Shown: positions 21,840-34,244 of the stretch, piece by piece
How the letters are laid out: the number at the start of each line of letters is the position of its first letter
Position numbering within the stretch: the first letter of the stretch is position 1
Assembly (NCBI GenBank): GCA_911728455.2
Contig: OU452236.1
Location: 12,143,195 to 12,207,194 of the forward strand
Reading direction: 5' to 3'
Length of the DNA stretch: 64,000 nt
From: Marthasterias glacialis
Taxonomy: Eukaryota > Echinodermata > Asteroidea > Forcipulatida > Asteriidae
Translations under genes and position numbers: made by a program
Notes under the pieces: generated by a model
Seen by the model: the letters and a program-made list of their open reading frames with translations, nothing else
What the model was told of the DNA's origin: nothing
Databases searched by the model: none

Positions 21840-23482
21840 TCTCTTTTTCTCGTTTAGTTTTATATTTTCAACACGTATATAATTTGTCCATACTTTGATG
21901 AAAATAGTCAAAGATAATTTCACACATATTTTTGTACAACGGTAGAAATCAAAGCGTGACTGCAACAAAAATGCCACTGTAATATACAACAGTTTTTGCA
22001 GGTTTCTGTCGGCTGTGTGTTTTTATTAGAATGTTACGGATATATTATTAACTCAATCATTCAAAAATCAATAATGTAGCATCTCCTAAGTGCTCTACGT
22101 CACTTTACACTCTATGTGCCACAATCTTACACGAGGATACCGCAGGCCGTGTCGTTGTTTGGAAAGATACCCTCGTTCACCGGTCAAATATAATATTGCT
22201 AAAGTGACTTGTCAAATTCACTTCATATTGCCCGATAGATGTACTACTGGATAGGTGTTGACTTGTGCTTGATTTGTCATGGGTACAACGAGACATCATT
22301 ATTGAGACGGCACTTGCCACATTCCCTACTGAGAAATTTTCACAACGGACCCGGGACTGAAATTTAACTTTGTCCGAAATGTGAATGTGCTTTCTGACAG
22401 TACATCAATCCACATTAATTGCCTCCTCAAGATCGCAGTTACCATAATTATTTCTCCAAACAAACTTAGAAACATGTAACATACTGAGTTAGGACGAGAA
22501 ATATTGTTTATTGTTATAGTTCTGCATTGTCGCAATTATCATATAGGTGTCATAACGAATGTTTCAATATCTAGTCCAACATATCAATTTTCACAGTGTC
22601 TTACCTAATGTCTCATACCCAGCTGATAAACTCCAATCAACCGTAACAGAATTTCTCAAATAATAATAATACAACATACTCTTATTGCATGTGTAATTTC
22701 CTTGAGTACTTGACCAACCAAATTATAGCACATTAAGACCAAATTAATTTCCACACAAAGATCTGGAAGAGCAAATGGAATAGAGCCCTCTGTTGACAGT
22801 AGTGCAGGCGTTTGTATGCTAACATTGCTTGTATAAGCCATCGGGTGCTTTGACCGCGTTGCCTGAAACCGTGCTTCAGCACGGTGTCACTGATTACACA
22901 CTTACCACTATGCGTAATAGTACAATTAGTTGGGCTTTTCCTATTAGATTGCTTTTACAAAGTTTCAAATACTATGGTGCTTTAGTGTTTGCTGTAAACC
23001 CCACGAGGGTTGCATCTGTATCAATTATAGACGTCTGTTGCAAAGTCAGAACTTAAAATGCGCTATGCTCGAGTAAGCCATGTCCGAATTAACTTAGCAT
23101 CTTGTGGTATGGTTTATTGTCATTGACTCGTTAGAAAAATGGATAGAATGCAGTTACATGAGCCGCAGCCAGAGCTGAACTCGATATCCAGGGAAATTCC
23201 TCAACATTATACCTATCGATTTATGTCTCTCGATCTGTTTACACTTCGAATCAGTCCTAACCTCAAGGAAGATAAACGGCAGCTTTTGTTTAATTGGAGG
23301 AATACTTTTGAATAACAAAATAAACCACTTCCTCCGGAAATGTATCCGTTTAAATTACACAAACATACCCTCGGATTACAGTCCCCGGAAACAGTGACTG
23401 AATTGAATATAATGTATGATATCATTGTATGATATCAAAACAACAAGGATCGTCTGTCGGAAATATTTGGTTTATAATTCTT
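21840..23482. other. No recognised gene
   Basis: A minus-strand donor-like ACATTAG|GTAAGAC ends at about 22608, preceded by a short open frame, but the frame runs through ATT repeats and has no good acceptor. I do not call an exon. Confidence 0.35.
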
Positions 23483-23787
23483 CGTGTGCCTGGAAAAAAT
23501 GGGCGTAAGGCCTTATGCCCTTTTGCCGGGAATATAAAGTAGTTCATCCCAGTAACAAAAGGACGTAAGCAACAAAATGGCTCCTGACATGAAAATGTAT
23601 CATTTTTGTTAGTTTTTGTTGTTGCTAGAATTACCCTGAAGACATGTTTCCCATTCCCCATGCAGAATTTAACATTTCTAGAATGATTTTTGGATGGCAA
23701 CATGTTTACCAAACTTTCCCACTCATAATTCTTGAAACACAAATTTTAACATGGAACTTTCCCTTACGTCCTTTTGCCGTGCACACG
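23483..23787. mobile_element. Candidate foldback MITE, family N
   Basis: Left CGTGTGCCTGG...GGGCGTAAGG is matched in inverted orientation by CCTTACGTCC...GTGCACACG at the right. An inner palindrome, GGGCGTAAGGCCTTATGCCC, lies close to the left end. Only one copy is present, so the call rests on the inverted ends. Confidence 0.6.
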
Positions 23788-26700
23788 ACGGATTATCGAG
23801 GGAGGTTGTGCTTTCAACCCAACAACTATTTTTTATAACTATTTTTCCCCCTTTTTCTTCATTTGGCTTACTTTTCAGCAATTTGGAATACACCAATTTA
23901 TTGCGCTACCAAAGTTAATATGTCATCACGTGACTTATAGTGGATACTACGTCCTCTCAGCTGATGGCAAAGACGTGCAAGTACATGCGGTGACCGACAG
24001 AGTCACACTGACGGTTGGTTTTTGGTAATACTAACAACGTTACTAAGCCCTGTTGTTAAAGTTGTATGTTATAACATTGATTTTAACCACATTACTGTTT
24101 CGTAAATTACCAGTGAGTATTCTACTACAAAAAGGGTTTATTTTGAGTCATGCATTACCGGTTGGTGTCGGACGACGATATAGCCACCTGCATGTGATTT
24201 TGTGTGTAATGTAAATCACTGTAAACAAACGTTGGAAAAGTGAGCGTTTATACCTAGCCTTGAAAATTTCAAATAGACAAAGGAATCACAAACTTTTGGA
24301 AAGCCTTTTCTTTTGGACGATTTCAGCTTCAAAACTATGAAATTCTTGTGTTGAAAAGTGCGTGAGAGCGGGCGTCTAGCCCCAACGGTCCGTGTAACTA
24401 CCATATTTTGAACATAAGGTTCGTTGTAGAATGTCCAAGACTTGCTGGAACTGTCCTTACTGGCTTTATTCAGCCACTCCGGTAAGGACTCTGGTACAAA
24501 CTCTGGAATATTTTTTTCACAGATTTGGGTAAAAGAAATGCAAAAATCATCATGTACATAACTTTACAACAACGGCACTTTTCCTATGGAGGACGCAGTG
24601 TTTGTTGATGTTTAAAAGCCACTGTAGGCCACGTGACTTGGAGAGCGCACACGCATTGAAAGCATGACTACAACTACTATGTAACGCAGGCGTGTAGAAT
24701 ATTAGTGTACAGAGAGGTTGCGTGACCCTGGGAAAAGTTTATTTCACAGCCATGTTGGGTCCGGCCAAGTACAAACTCAAGCGTCTGTTTGTGCACGCAG
24801 CATTAGAAAAGTGTCTGGTGACGTCACGTTAAACATCTCTGCACAATATTGTTTAGATCAATCACAAGTAGTGAAAACATATGAGACAACCTGTTTGGTA
24901 TAGAGGAGTCCACACCTTGCTGAATACCTGAGAATTTGAAATTCTTTGTAGTATCCAAGAAATGATTGAGTACACCACAAAATATTACATGCATTAGTTG
25001 TTGATATTCAATAATTGACAAAGCGCCCTCTGTTGAGCTTATACCGCCCCACAAAAACCACGCCCGTTTCCTTACGCATAAGTTTAAACCTCACTGAACA
25101 GTATATTTTGCTTCAGGCTATTACAACGCTCTTCCAAGAACAGTACAGTGGTCAGGCTTACATCTACAGTTTCAGTTCACATTAGTTTTCGTTGACCCAT
25201 CGATAATATCCTTTAAGAAAATTACACAATTGTTTCAAAGAATTACGTATTTACGGTTGCCATGGAGACTGTTGCATTTCGCGGACGTTCTTACCCCGAT
25301 AACGTAGAAGCTTCCGTGGAGATAAAATCGGCTCGCTCCGCTGGAGAAACTAAAAATTGAGAGGAACCGAAAGAAGGAAGGGTAGACCTGTGTTTTTTAA
25401 TTACAGACGGTTGTTTGCCTCACGGTCAATTAACAATGCGAGTTTGGCCGATTCCTGTCAGATTATTTCGCGCCATTTCAGATTGGATTCTCGCTCTTTA
25501 AGGTTTCTTTGATCCCCCTTATTTCACAGGACTGACGTCACTGATTGAGATTGCAACTAATGGCTTTTAAGACGAAGGTGATAGCCTGCAGCCCAGACGG
25601 TCGATATAATATCCGCAGAGGCAGCTGCGTCTAGGTGAGCGAGAGCCATGCTCTGTGAAACAAGTCAGGTTGGATTCACCTTCCATTTGATCACCTCTGG
25701 TGTGAAAAGGTTTGCTGATCTTTGGCAAGCTCTTAAGTGTCGTGGAAAAACAGTTGTGTGATGTTTTAACACGTTCCGGGGGCTCGTCTTGTGTCCTGGC
25801 GACCCCCAGAGACTCGTAGACGCGGACGGGGCAGAAACAGGAGTCACACCCACTATTGAAATCGTGACTCGATGGAGAAATGATACTGATTGTATTTTTT
25901 CGACATGTTTTTTCTTCAAGTCAATAAACCGTTTTAATCCATACATGCTGACTGTATCATTTCTTTTTAGAAACTAAAAGAAACGTTTTGTTGTGGTTTT
26001 CCCCAGAAGTCCAAAAACTTCGCTGGGGATCTGTGAGAGAACTTAAGTCAATATATTTTGTTATCATCTTTTTATCGTACAGTAAAAAAAATGAGGCTGT
26101 TAAAGATCGGCACACATATCGGAATCGAGTAACAGCATTCTGTTGTAACCTACTGGCTTTATTTATTTTACTACCTGCGTGTAAATCTTCATAAAAGTAT
26201 TGTTACAACAGATTTATGAAATCCTAACAGTGGTCATGTATTGACTCGTCCGAGACAACATTTCCCCATCATCGATTTACATCCTCAAATCCAACACTTT
26301 CCATCTGAGTCCCACCGCAATGGACAGGACGACACGGGAAATACGTACTTTAAAAGTCCCGCAAGAAACCCGCGCTGCTAAATTCATACAGCAGTTCAAA
26401 CGCTGAACGACGTGGTTCATCACCGTATTAACTTTTGTTTCACAGTGCACGCAGGCTCTGCCCAGCGGCCTCGGAATGCTTTTAACCCCGCATCACCAAC
26501 CAAGACAAGCCCCCCCCCCCTCCCAGTACCTCGCAACTCCCGTGTGCAAATACTGCACACGGTGAAGGTAAATATACACGCACTGCGAAGTGGCTGGCAG
26601 GGATTTAACACAATGTAATAATAATGTGATGATGTTTGCCGAATCACGGTTCACTTGTATTTGCTTTTATCCGTCAATTGATTCTGGTGTGAGATTCAAG

Positions 26701-28394
26701 AAGTTGTAAAGAAATGCTCAATGGTGAATGCATGACCATCGAACGGTGCACACTTCCATAACCATGCAGATGATGCAAAGTTGAACAGAAATGACCAAGG
26801 CATGAACGTAGGGATAATTGGTGCCAGCATCTTCTCAGGGGGTAAACAAAGTCGCTAAGAAAAGGCTGCAACACGAACTGTACATGTTGCCACATGGCTC
26901 CGTACAAAGTCCACTTGGGCCTCGTCAAACATGAATACATTCGTTGTAAAGACAAGGTGCAACATTGAAAACTTCAGCTGTCATCAGCTAGACTTCTAGT
27001 CTTCCAAACCATTCGGCTTTTAACACAAACCTGGCAGTATTAACACACCTGGAAAGTTTCTTCGAAATCAGTGAGGATTTCTGTATTCGTTTCAAGATAT
27101 CAAAATAGACCTTTCAAAACTGTTTGCATTAGTGGCAAGACTTGGGCACAGTCCAAACGTCATCTATGGTTGACTGATACCGCAGAATCTATACGCACTT
27201 ACATATAACCATGACATTGATATTGTACACGTACATTGGTACAAGAATTATACTCACGAATAACCAAGGCTGAGCTACAATCCTAGTGTACAATACATCT
27301 TTAACGGCTGCACATTACGAAACGCTTAAAATGTACACGAGGGAAATCCAATAGAAAGACCTGGTAATTCCCGTTGACGGAATTGATTAAAACATGGCGT
27401 CTGTACTGGCTGAAATTTCACTAATTTGCTGAAGATGCAGAAGGAGGTAGTCTGTGCTGTGCGCCACATATTTAATATCTACTTTTACATTACACGATGG
27501 ATGTTTTCTTTTTTCTCTTTTTGGTTAAATTATCTCCGGAACAGCCTGAAACCCATCCCTTTTCATATCACGAATGGTTCCTTGGCGAATAGGATAGGTG
27601 CATATCATTGCATACTTAATTCAGCTCGACAAAACTAAGATACATCTGTGACCATTTTGGTTTGCATAATTCTAATCCGAAGGGAACATGATCAGAATCA
27701 AATGTATACAATTAGAAGGCACGTGTAGTTCAGATAGGAGCTGAATATTCAAATAAAGGAAATTCACCTTCATCTCCATGACAATCTTACATTTTACTGT
27801 AAAAAAGAAGACAACATAAGTGAGAAGACGGATCAATACAGAAACTACAGTAAGTTAACTGAGTACACATTTAACATAATTAACCTCGTATTGCGATCAC
27901 ATTAATATTCAGAAAACTAGAAATAAGACCAAACAATAGAACCGGTAAGAGTGCTCCTTTAAACCATGTCTCCCGTATGCCCCTTTCTTAACCGGTTTTA
28001 ACTCAGATTACCATGGAATGCACCTTTAACCTCGTCACCTTGTTTTTCTAATCACGTGGCTCTGATTTAATCATTAAACCATGTTAACATCCGACGAGTC
28101 AAGCCTCCTTCGCAAGCCCCGTGGCTTACCCTGGAATTATGAGCTCCTTTAATATTCCCCCCTTTCGCTTCGTTGCTCAAATTAATTATCTTAGTTCAAT
28201 CACAGGCCCCGGCTTGAGCTCAAGGATGATGCATCCATGTCTTGTATCAGGACTGATGGTTAACAAAGCGGTTACAAGTCTTACAACCCAAAAGGGCACC
28301 GATGCAAGTTGAGCTGCTCTTTTTTTGTTGTTGTCATGCATCCACGGCCAAGGAAGAAAATCAAAAGATATTTGCTCCGTGGATTTTGGAGAGC
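23788..28394. other. Long gene-poor stretch
   Basis: No convincing gene. At 26674-26970 two minus-strand frames are both fairly open, one interrupted by a single TAG, but I recognise no family. A C run lies at 26510-26520. No SINE or MITE was recognised here. Confidence 0.35.
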
Positions 28395-28411
28395 GGGGGG
28401 GGGGGGGGGGG
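28395..28411. repeat. G17 homopolymer
   Basis: An uninterrupted run of 17 G residues. Such runs are often miscounted in assemblies. Confidence 0.95.
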
Positions 28412-29326
28412 TATTGAAAAAACCTTTTAAGATGGATCTTTGGTTGTATATTCCCATTCAGTTTGATTAATGTGGTTTTACATTATTATCGAGGCTACAG
28501 ACTGGGTGCAATGTTCGCTTCTCTGTCTTCTATTAGACCCGTCTGTGAATGAAGACACAATAGCGGCGGTGGAAACGTCATGTGAACCAACGCAGTTCTT
28601 ACCGTTTTCTGATATCCAGTTCCTTTAAAGAACAGTTCCGAAGTTAAGATACATAAGGTAATTAAGGTGTACAAAGTGAATACCGATTTTCTTCAACTGA
28701 ATATTCTGGATTCACGTTACTAATAGTTGCAATTATGCTCTTTGTCTTAATAAATAAACCATTCATGAGACATTTTCAATGTAAACTTCCGGTCATTTTC
28801 AGAACATACCAACCAACACAATTACCAGGAGAATAATGTAACAACCTGTCAGCAATTCTGTAGTGGCGTCTCATTTGAAAAAAAAAATCTCATTACCTCT
28901 TGCGACTCTTCAAATGTAGCAAATCAAAATTTAAATTGAATTTGTCCCCGCAGTGTATCTGGGTTCTTCCCAAGGTAGATCCGGTTTAATCCTGGTTATT
29001 ACAACGAGTACATCAATCCAAGAACTTCAGGAACTTTTTACACGCACGCATGCATAATGTGACTGCAGACTAACTGTTAATACCATAGGTTGGCGTTGAG
29101 ATTTGGGTTTGACATCCGGCTCACGAATTTCACTGTCTTTTTCAAAGTCGCAATTATGATTAAATAGATTCAAAGATAAGCGAACGAGGGATTTGGGATT
29201 GAACATATTCATTTAGTACAATCCTTAGACATTTTAAAGCCAAAACAAGTTGCACCTGGGGCTGCTTTGGAGAGGTACAAAGGTATTAAAACACTGTTAT
29301 TAAAGGATGCATATCCGGACTGGGGG
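28412..29326. other. No feature recognised
   Basis: AT-rich sequence with only short frames and no repeat that I can match elsewhere in the window. Confidence 0.4.
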
Positions 29327-29625
29327 GTGGTCGTGGCCGAGCGGTCCAGTGCGGTAAACTCAAGTTCTGTAATTTACTGGATGTGGGTTTGCATCCTGGC
29401 CGGGTGAGTCAAGGCACTCGTGTCTTTGAGCAAGGCACTTGATCATAATTGCTTCTCTCCACCCAGTAGTAAAAATGGGTACCAGCGAGGGCTGGGGAGT
29501 AACCTGTGATGCACTGGCATCCTGTCCAGGGGGAATAACAATATTCTCAGCCGTTTTATGCAAAAGAAACCGGGTATAAACACCGGCCTGATGAGCCATG
29601 TTGGTTCAGGACAGACCTTACTTGT
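29327..29625 (+). mobile_element. tRNA-derived SINE, alpha family, second body subtype
   Basis: The A box TGGCCGAGCGG begins at 29334, and a decayed B box, GGGTTTGCATCC, is at about 29386-29397. The body has GAGCAAGGCACTTGATCATA, TTCTCTCCACCCAG, AAATGGGTACCAGCGAGGG and GGACAGACC. The CACCCAG/GGGTACC body also appears, inverted, at 46930-47103, so this subtype differs from the GGGACGT-bearing copies. Confidence 0.88.
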
Positions 29626-30414
29626 TACTTTACCTATATTCAGACAGTCAACAGTAAGATCTTTAGTAAAGTCCAACTCAAATGAATTAAACAATGCAAA
29701 TATATACAAAATACTATTTTATAACTTAAACACTACGTAAAAAGAAGGGGGAATGAAAAAAACGCATTTAAAGGTTCAACCTCTGAGCTCATAAGTTTAA
29801 GAAGAAGAAAGCAAGAAAAGAAAAAGAAACATCTTTTGAAAGAAAGGACTTATGACCATCCCATATTGATTTTCCATTTCCTGTGATATCAAATAATAAC
29901 GGGATGTCATTGTTTGGTAGACAGCAACGTAAACACTCCGTTCCCTCGTAATCGATAGAGGCTGACGCACTGCCCCATCAAACATAAACAACCTTTCAGA
30001 CACTCAAACAGTTATATATAATGACAAGAAAGATCCTCTGTCTATACTTTTAGTGGGCTTTTAAGTGTGTATGCACAATTATGTCACACTCATCCAAGCG
30101 CTTTTGTTTTAAAAAAGTACAAAATGCTACAAGATTCATCCTGCATGTTAAAATAAAATAAACAATATTTTCATGAATCCCGGTGGGAGTTGGACAAGTT
30201 CAAGTGTAGCACTGTAGCAAAAACACTGCATAGTAGCTGCTACATTAGAAACCACAAAGGTTTCAGTTTCAGGATGCGTCGTGGGCATGGATGACTATCA
30301 AGGATATGTCATTGAACTCCCATCTTAAACAGGCCGAGTTCGGGCTACGAACACTTTTCCGTTATGAGGAATTTCGCAGCTTGAAAATGATGATCTATGA
30401 TTTTCCCCCTCTCC

Positions 30415-30600
30415 TTATGGACCTTGACGTCATCAGAGGGTAATCTTATGGCCATCTTAGAGGGTAAACGGTGATGACGAATCAGAAACTCACATTGTAC
30501 GCGCGGTGCTCAGGCAAGCCCAATGAACAACCTTCTTTTTACCTCTAGCCGAGGGTGCCCAACTCAAATGACGTAAGGTGCGTAAGGTCTATCATGTGTG
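30415..30600 (-). mobile_element. MITE family F, copy 1
   Basis: The reverse complement aligns with 38030-38200: GACGTCATTTGAG, then CCTCGGCT, AAAAGAAGGT, GTTCATT, CCTCTAAGATGGC and finally GACGTCAA...AAGGTC. The ends carry inverted GGACCTT...GACGT blocks. No coding frame. Confidence 0.75.
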
Positions 30601-31469
30601 ATGAGGATTCGATATAAACCCCTAAATATCGGCAGCTTCTTTAACATCATCAGATAACTCTGCACCACAAGGTGACTGCTACACGAACCTTGTCTAAATT
30701 GTGTTTTATTTTTAGCCCATTCTTGCCCGTAGCTACAAATGTGTTCACATCTCCCTTTTAGGAGATGCACGACTTACTCTTTTCTCTGATTGATAGATTC
30801 CTGATAGTCTTGTCTTGTATTTGAATCTGACCACCAAGCAACCAAGCATTTATATATACATATATTTATGTAACTTTATACAGGATACATACAAGCATCA
30901 GCTCAAAGGTTTTTTAACACCCCGGTCTTGTGGTCAAAGAACAGTAGAAAAGAATAGCAAATAATATATAAAAAAATACGGGTACTGAAAAACAAACAAT
31001 AGAAATGTATTTTGAACCCTACCAGGTGGATAAAAAGTATTCTAAAAGAGAGCACCAGAAAAATGTTTTTAAAAATGACTCAAACAAGCCATGCCTGTGG
31101 TTAAAAAGTATGGCTAAAAAACAATAAAGCCAAACGTAACAGTAATTTTGTATACATGTTTTAAAAACCATCGACAGAAGATGCATTCTGGATGCTACAA
31201 GGTAAAGTAGTCCACATAATAGCATTAGAAAAAATAAAAAACTGCTTAAAACACTACATGTTGGGCTTAGGGTGAACCGCATTAAAGAGAATCGGCATTT
31301 CTTGCACCATCTCAATTGTTATTACAGAGTCTATCAGGTGCTAGACCATGAACACATTTGTATAAGTACATTCAAGCAAAATAAAAGTCCCTCCTTTGTT
31401 AAGCATCACGTCTCAGACGGAAAATTAACTAAACCAACATATTTAAACCAAAATTAAAAAAAAAAAAAA
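30601..31469. other. A-rich stretch, no gene
   Basis: The plus strand is strongly A-rich from about 30950 to 31480, which produces hydrophobic pseudo-ORFs on the minus strand. It could include the eroded 3' part of the adjacent minus-strand SINE. Confidence 0.4.
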
Positions 31470-31645
31470 ATTAAAAAAAGAAATGTTCAGAGGTGGGAGG
31501 AAAACCCCAAATGCGGGAACCCCCTCGCAATCAGGTAGGGACTGAAAGCCCAATCCACATACAAGGCTCCGGTCTGAGGTGGGATTCGAACCGGCGTTCA
31601 CAGAGGTGAAAGGAAGGGAAAGAAACTACTGAGCCAACCAAATGC
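31470..31645 (-). mobile_element. tRNA-derived SINE, beta family
   Basis: On the minus strand the head has GGTTGGCTCAGTAG (A-box-like, 31639-31626) and CCGGTTCGAATCCC (31593-31580). The body, TGGATTGGGCTTTCAGTCCC and TTTGGGGTTTTCCTCCCAC, matches 48125-48420 and 56510-56685. Lower coordinates become A-rich, consistent with the tail. Confidence 0.85.
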
Positions 31646-31675
31646 CCTCCATGTTTACAATCCCTCCTAGTGGGG

Positions 31676-31970
31676 AAGGTAGAGGAATATTTTGGGGGAG
31701 TTGTGCCTTTGATGATACAAGCATGTTATTTGGAATACATTCAGTGTATGGCATGAGAAACATATTTGGCAACAGGGCCATCGCAGATTTGATTTATGAG
31801 AAAATATACATAAAACAAGTAATTTTCTACATTGTCAAAATGGCTGCCATTGCTTGTTGTACTACCTAGGCTCTGTAGCCAAATACCTTTCTCATGACAT
31901 ACTCTGACTTTGTGCCAAATTCCATGCTTGTAACATCAAAGGCACAATCCCATCCCCTACCTGCCGCACA
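31676..31970. mobile_element. Foldback MITE, family B, copy 1
   Basis: Left TTGTGCCTTTGATGATACAA is inverted at the right as TTGTAACATCAAAGGCACAA. The interior shares CATGAGAAA, GGCCATCGCA, ATGGCTGCCATT and TGCCAAATTCCATGC with 49790-50118. Reading frames through it encode similar-looking peptides in both copies only because the DNA is shared. Confidence 0.9.
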
Positions 31971-33825
31971 ACACTATGTAAAACCTTGAATTTTTGCAGT
32001 TCAACAGACAGCGCACTCACGCTATACACCTTAATCTTTTTTGTCTCCTAAATTATTCAAAATAACAGCGAAAAGGCACATACAAAACAAATGAAATATT
32101 AACACTCGCAAAAAGCGCCGCTGTAAATTTTGTTAGCTAAATTCATGCATTGGGTTGGTGATAGAAAGAACAAAACAAAAAACAAAAAAAAAACAAAAAA
32201 AAAACGAAGAGAAAAAAAATGTGAGAAATTTGATTCAAAGAAACACCCTCCTATCATGGGAAACAGCGATACTGAGAGGGTATAAATGGCAGACCAGTGT
32301 TCCTGTGCGCAAGGATTGAATGGCATTAGCGTGTGAAGCACTCTCCACCTCTTGTAACTGAAAGCTTTTAGATCCCTAGAGTGAAAAAATCAAGTGTATT
32401 TTTTAACAATTATTATTTTTCCTCTCTCTGAAAAATGCGGGTTTTTATCCCGGCAACCCTTTCAGCGTAGTTTGCCGTCAACAACGTAGTCGGTAAAAAA
32501 AAAAGATAAATAAAAAAGGAGAGGTACTTTCAATACTGCATGCTTAATATTAAAAAAAAATGAAACTTATCATGCTTTAAAAAAAAAATACTTTATGTAA
32601 AAAGATACTTTCCACAAAATTACGAACCCATTTTTGGAGCGTAAGTAATTAATTTTCTTGCGGGTGTATTTTACTCTGGAAGACAGTCGACTGTTGGCGG
32701 AGAGACCCGCAAGTAATACGTAACAAACACGAGCATGAACTGATTTTACTGTGTGTTACCTCATTTATTACTCTTGTAGCCTCGTCTCAAGACACGTCCT
32801 GTTAATATTAACATGAACATGCGAAACATTCACATTCTTTTCTCTTAGAATGCAACGTTGGTCCCTTGAGACAAAGGTTGTATTTGACTCCATGTTTTAT
32901 ATTGAATCTTGCCTGACCAGTTTTATCATTGTCTGGTTCCATGCCACTACTTATTGCGGAATTAATAAACGGAATCGCCCCAAACATACTGGAGTTAACT
33001 TGGATGACAAGAAGATAATATTGTCCGGAATATTTATCATCCAGCTAATGAGTTCTTACAAGTGATGACTCCAGGAAGAAGAATACATCAGTGCAAAACT
33101 GACCACCTTTAAGAATAGTTTGATACCATTGGCCGTGCGGGTTTATAAAAATTTAGGATAATGTGTATTGTTTAGTTCATTTCTTACTGTATTTATTGAT
33201 ACAATTACTGGTTTATTGTATAGTTGTTAACATATTTTTTTTTATTAACGTTGCGAGTCCAACATTACAAAATCCTGTGATTGTTTTTAATCATTGGGTG
33301 GACGAATTATTCTTTTTTGTCAATTTGCAATTCACAATTTATCAGTTGATAATTATTGTAAACTACTTCTCAGCAAAGTAAAGTGCTATGCTTATTTGAT
33401 AAATAATCCATTCCCGATTGTTGTACATTTTGAATCGATAACACGGTCCATGCTCAGCAGACTCATTCCCGGGTACAGACAACTCTATACTGGTATACAC
33501 CAGCTATTTAAAATTCTGTCCCCGGACGAATTTACATCCATGCCGTAAAGATTATTAACTTCTTGTCGGAGACAGTCATAGAAGAGGGGGGTGAACACTA
33601 CAAGACTTGACTGTATTGAATTTGTCTTGAATCACCCCGCGGCGTTTCTAACTTTCATTATTATCTTTGGGCCTAAGATAGAGCTTGCGATAGAAGCGGG
33701 AAGAAATCTCAAACCGAGACAGGAGTCTTGAGATGTTTGTGCGACACTTAAGTGAAGCCCGGACCTACATGTAGCCCAAAACATACACCATAATGTATCC
33801 CGAACTACATTTTGGGACTACCTTA
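31971..33825. other. No gene recognised
   Basis: A-rich tracts at 32160-32220 and 32575-32590 and short frames only. Confidence 0.4.
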
Positions 33826-34240
33826 GATGGACGCGTTTGCCTTCAAATCTCTTGATATGTTGCTGTTTGGAATAGCTTCTTATCCTTTTTAAGAGTTGTT
33901 CATGCATGCAATAAAACACATACAGTGTGTTGTAATTAGTGAGTAGTGATTCAAAAAACATACAATTTGCCTCTCGTTGGAAATAATATACACAACCAGT
34001 GGAACCACACCATACATACAAATATACGGTCCGCCAATATGTGGGGACAACCATTTATAGTTCTACAAAATGGCGGACCGTGTTCTGTCAAGAATTTAAA
34101 CAAAAACCACACAATTTCAAGGGATATTTATGTGAATCCATACATTCTACTACTAATATATCTATCCGACCATATTCATTTCATAACAAACGCTTGTTTT
34201 AGCCCACAGGCGCCCAATTCGATGGCAATGTGTCCCTTTC
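33826..34240 (-). mobile_element. MITE family A, copy 2, inverted, with a strong central hairpin
   Basis: The ends TTTGCCTTCAAATCT and GGCAATGTGTCCCTTT mirror the other copies in reverse orientation. The centre contains ACGGTCCGCCA (from 34026) and TGGCGGACCGT (ending about 34082), complementary arms around a loop of roughly 30 nt. The related copy at 61358-61832 has CGGTCCGCCATTTTGT at the same place. Confidence 0.92.
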
Positions 34241-34244
34241 AAAT

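Noticed and set aside
22608-22680. Minus-strand exon ending ATTAG|GTAAGAC
   Set aside because: The donor is good, but the frame runs through ATT repeats and no acceptor with a pyrimidine tract precedes it.
31019-31315. 98-codon membrane protein on the minus strand
   Set aside because: The hydrophobicity is produced by A-rich plus-strand sequence; there is no start or splice context.
31642-31869. Small protein gene on the plus strand
   Set aside because: The frame lies almost wholly within the family B MITE. Its similarity to a frame at 49799-50071 follows from shared repeat DNA.
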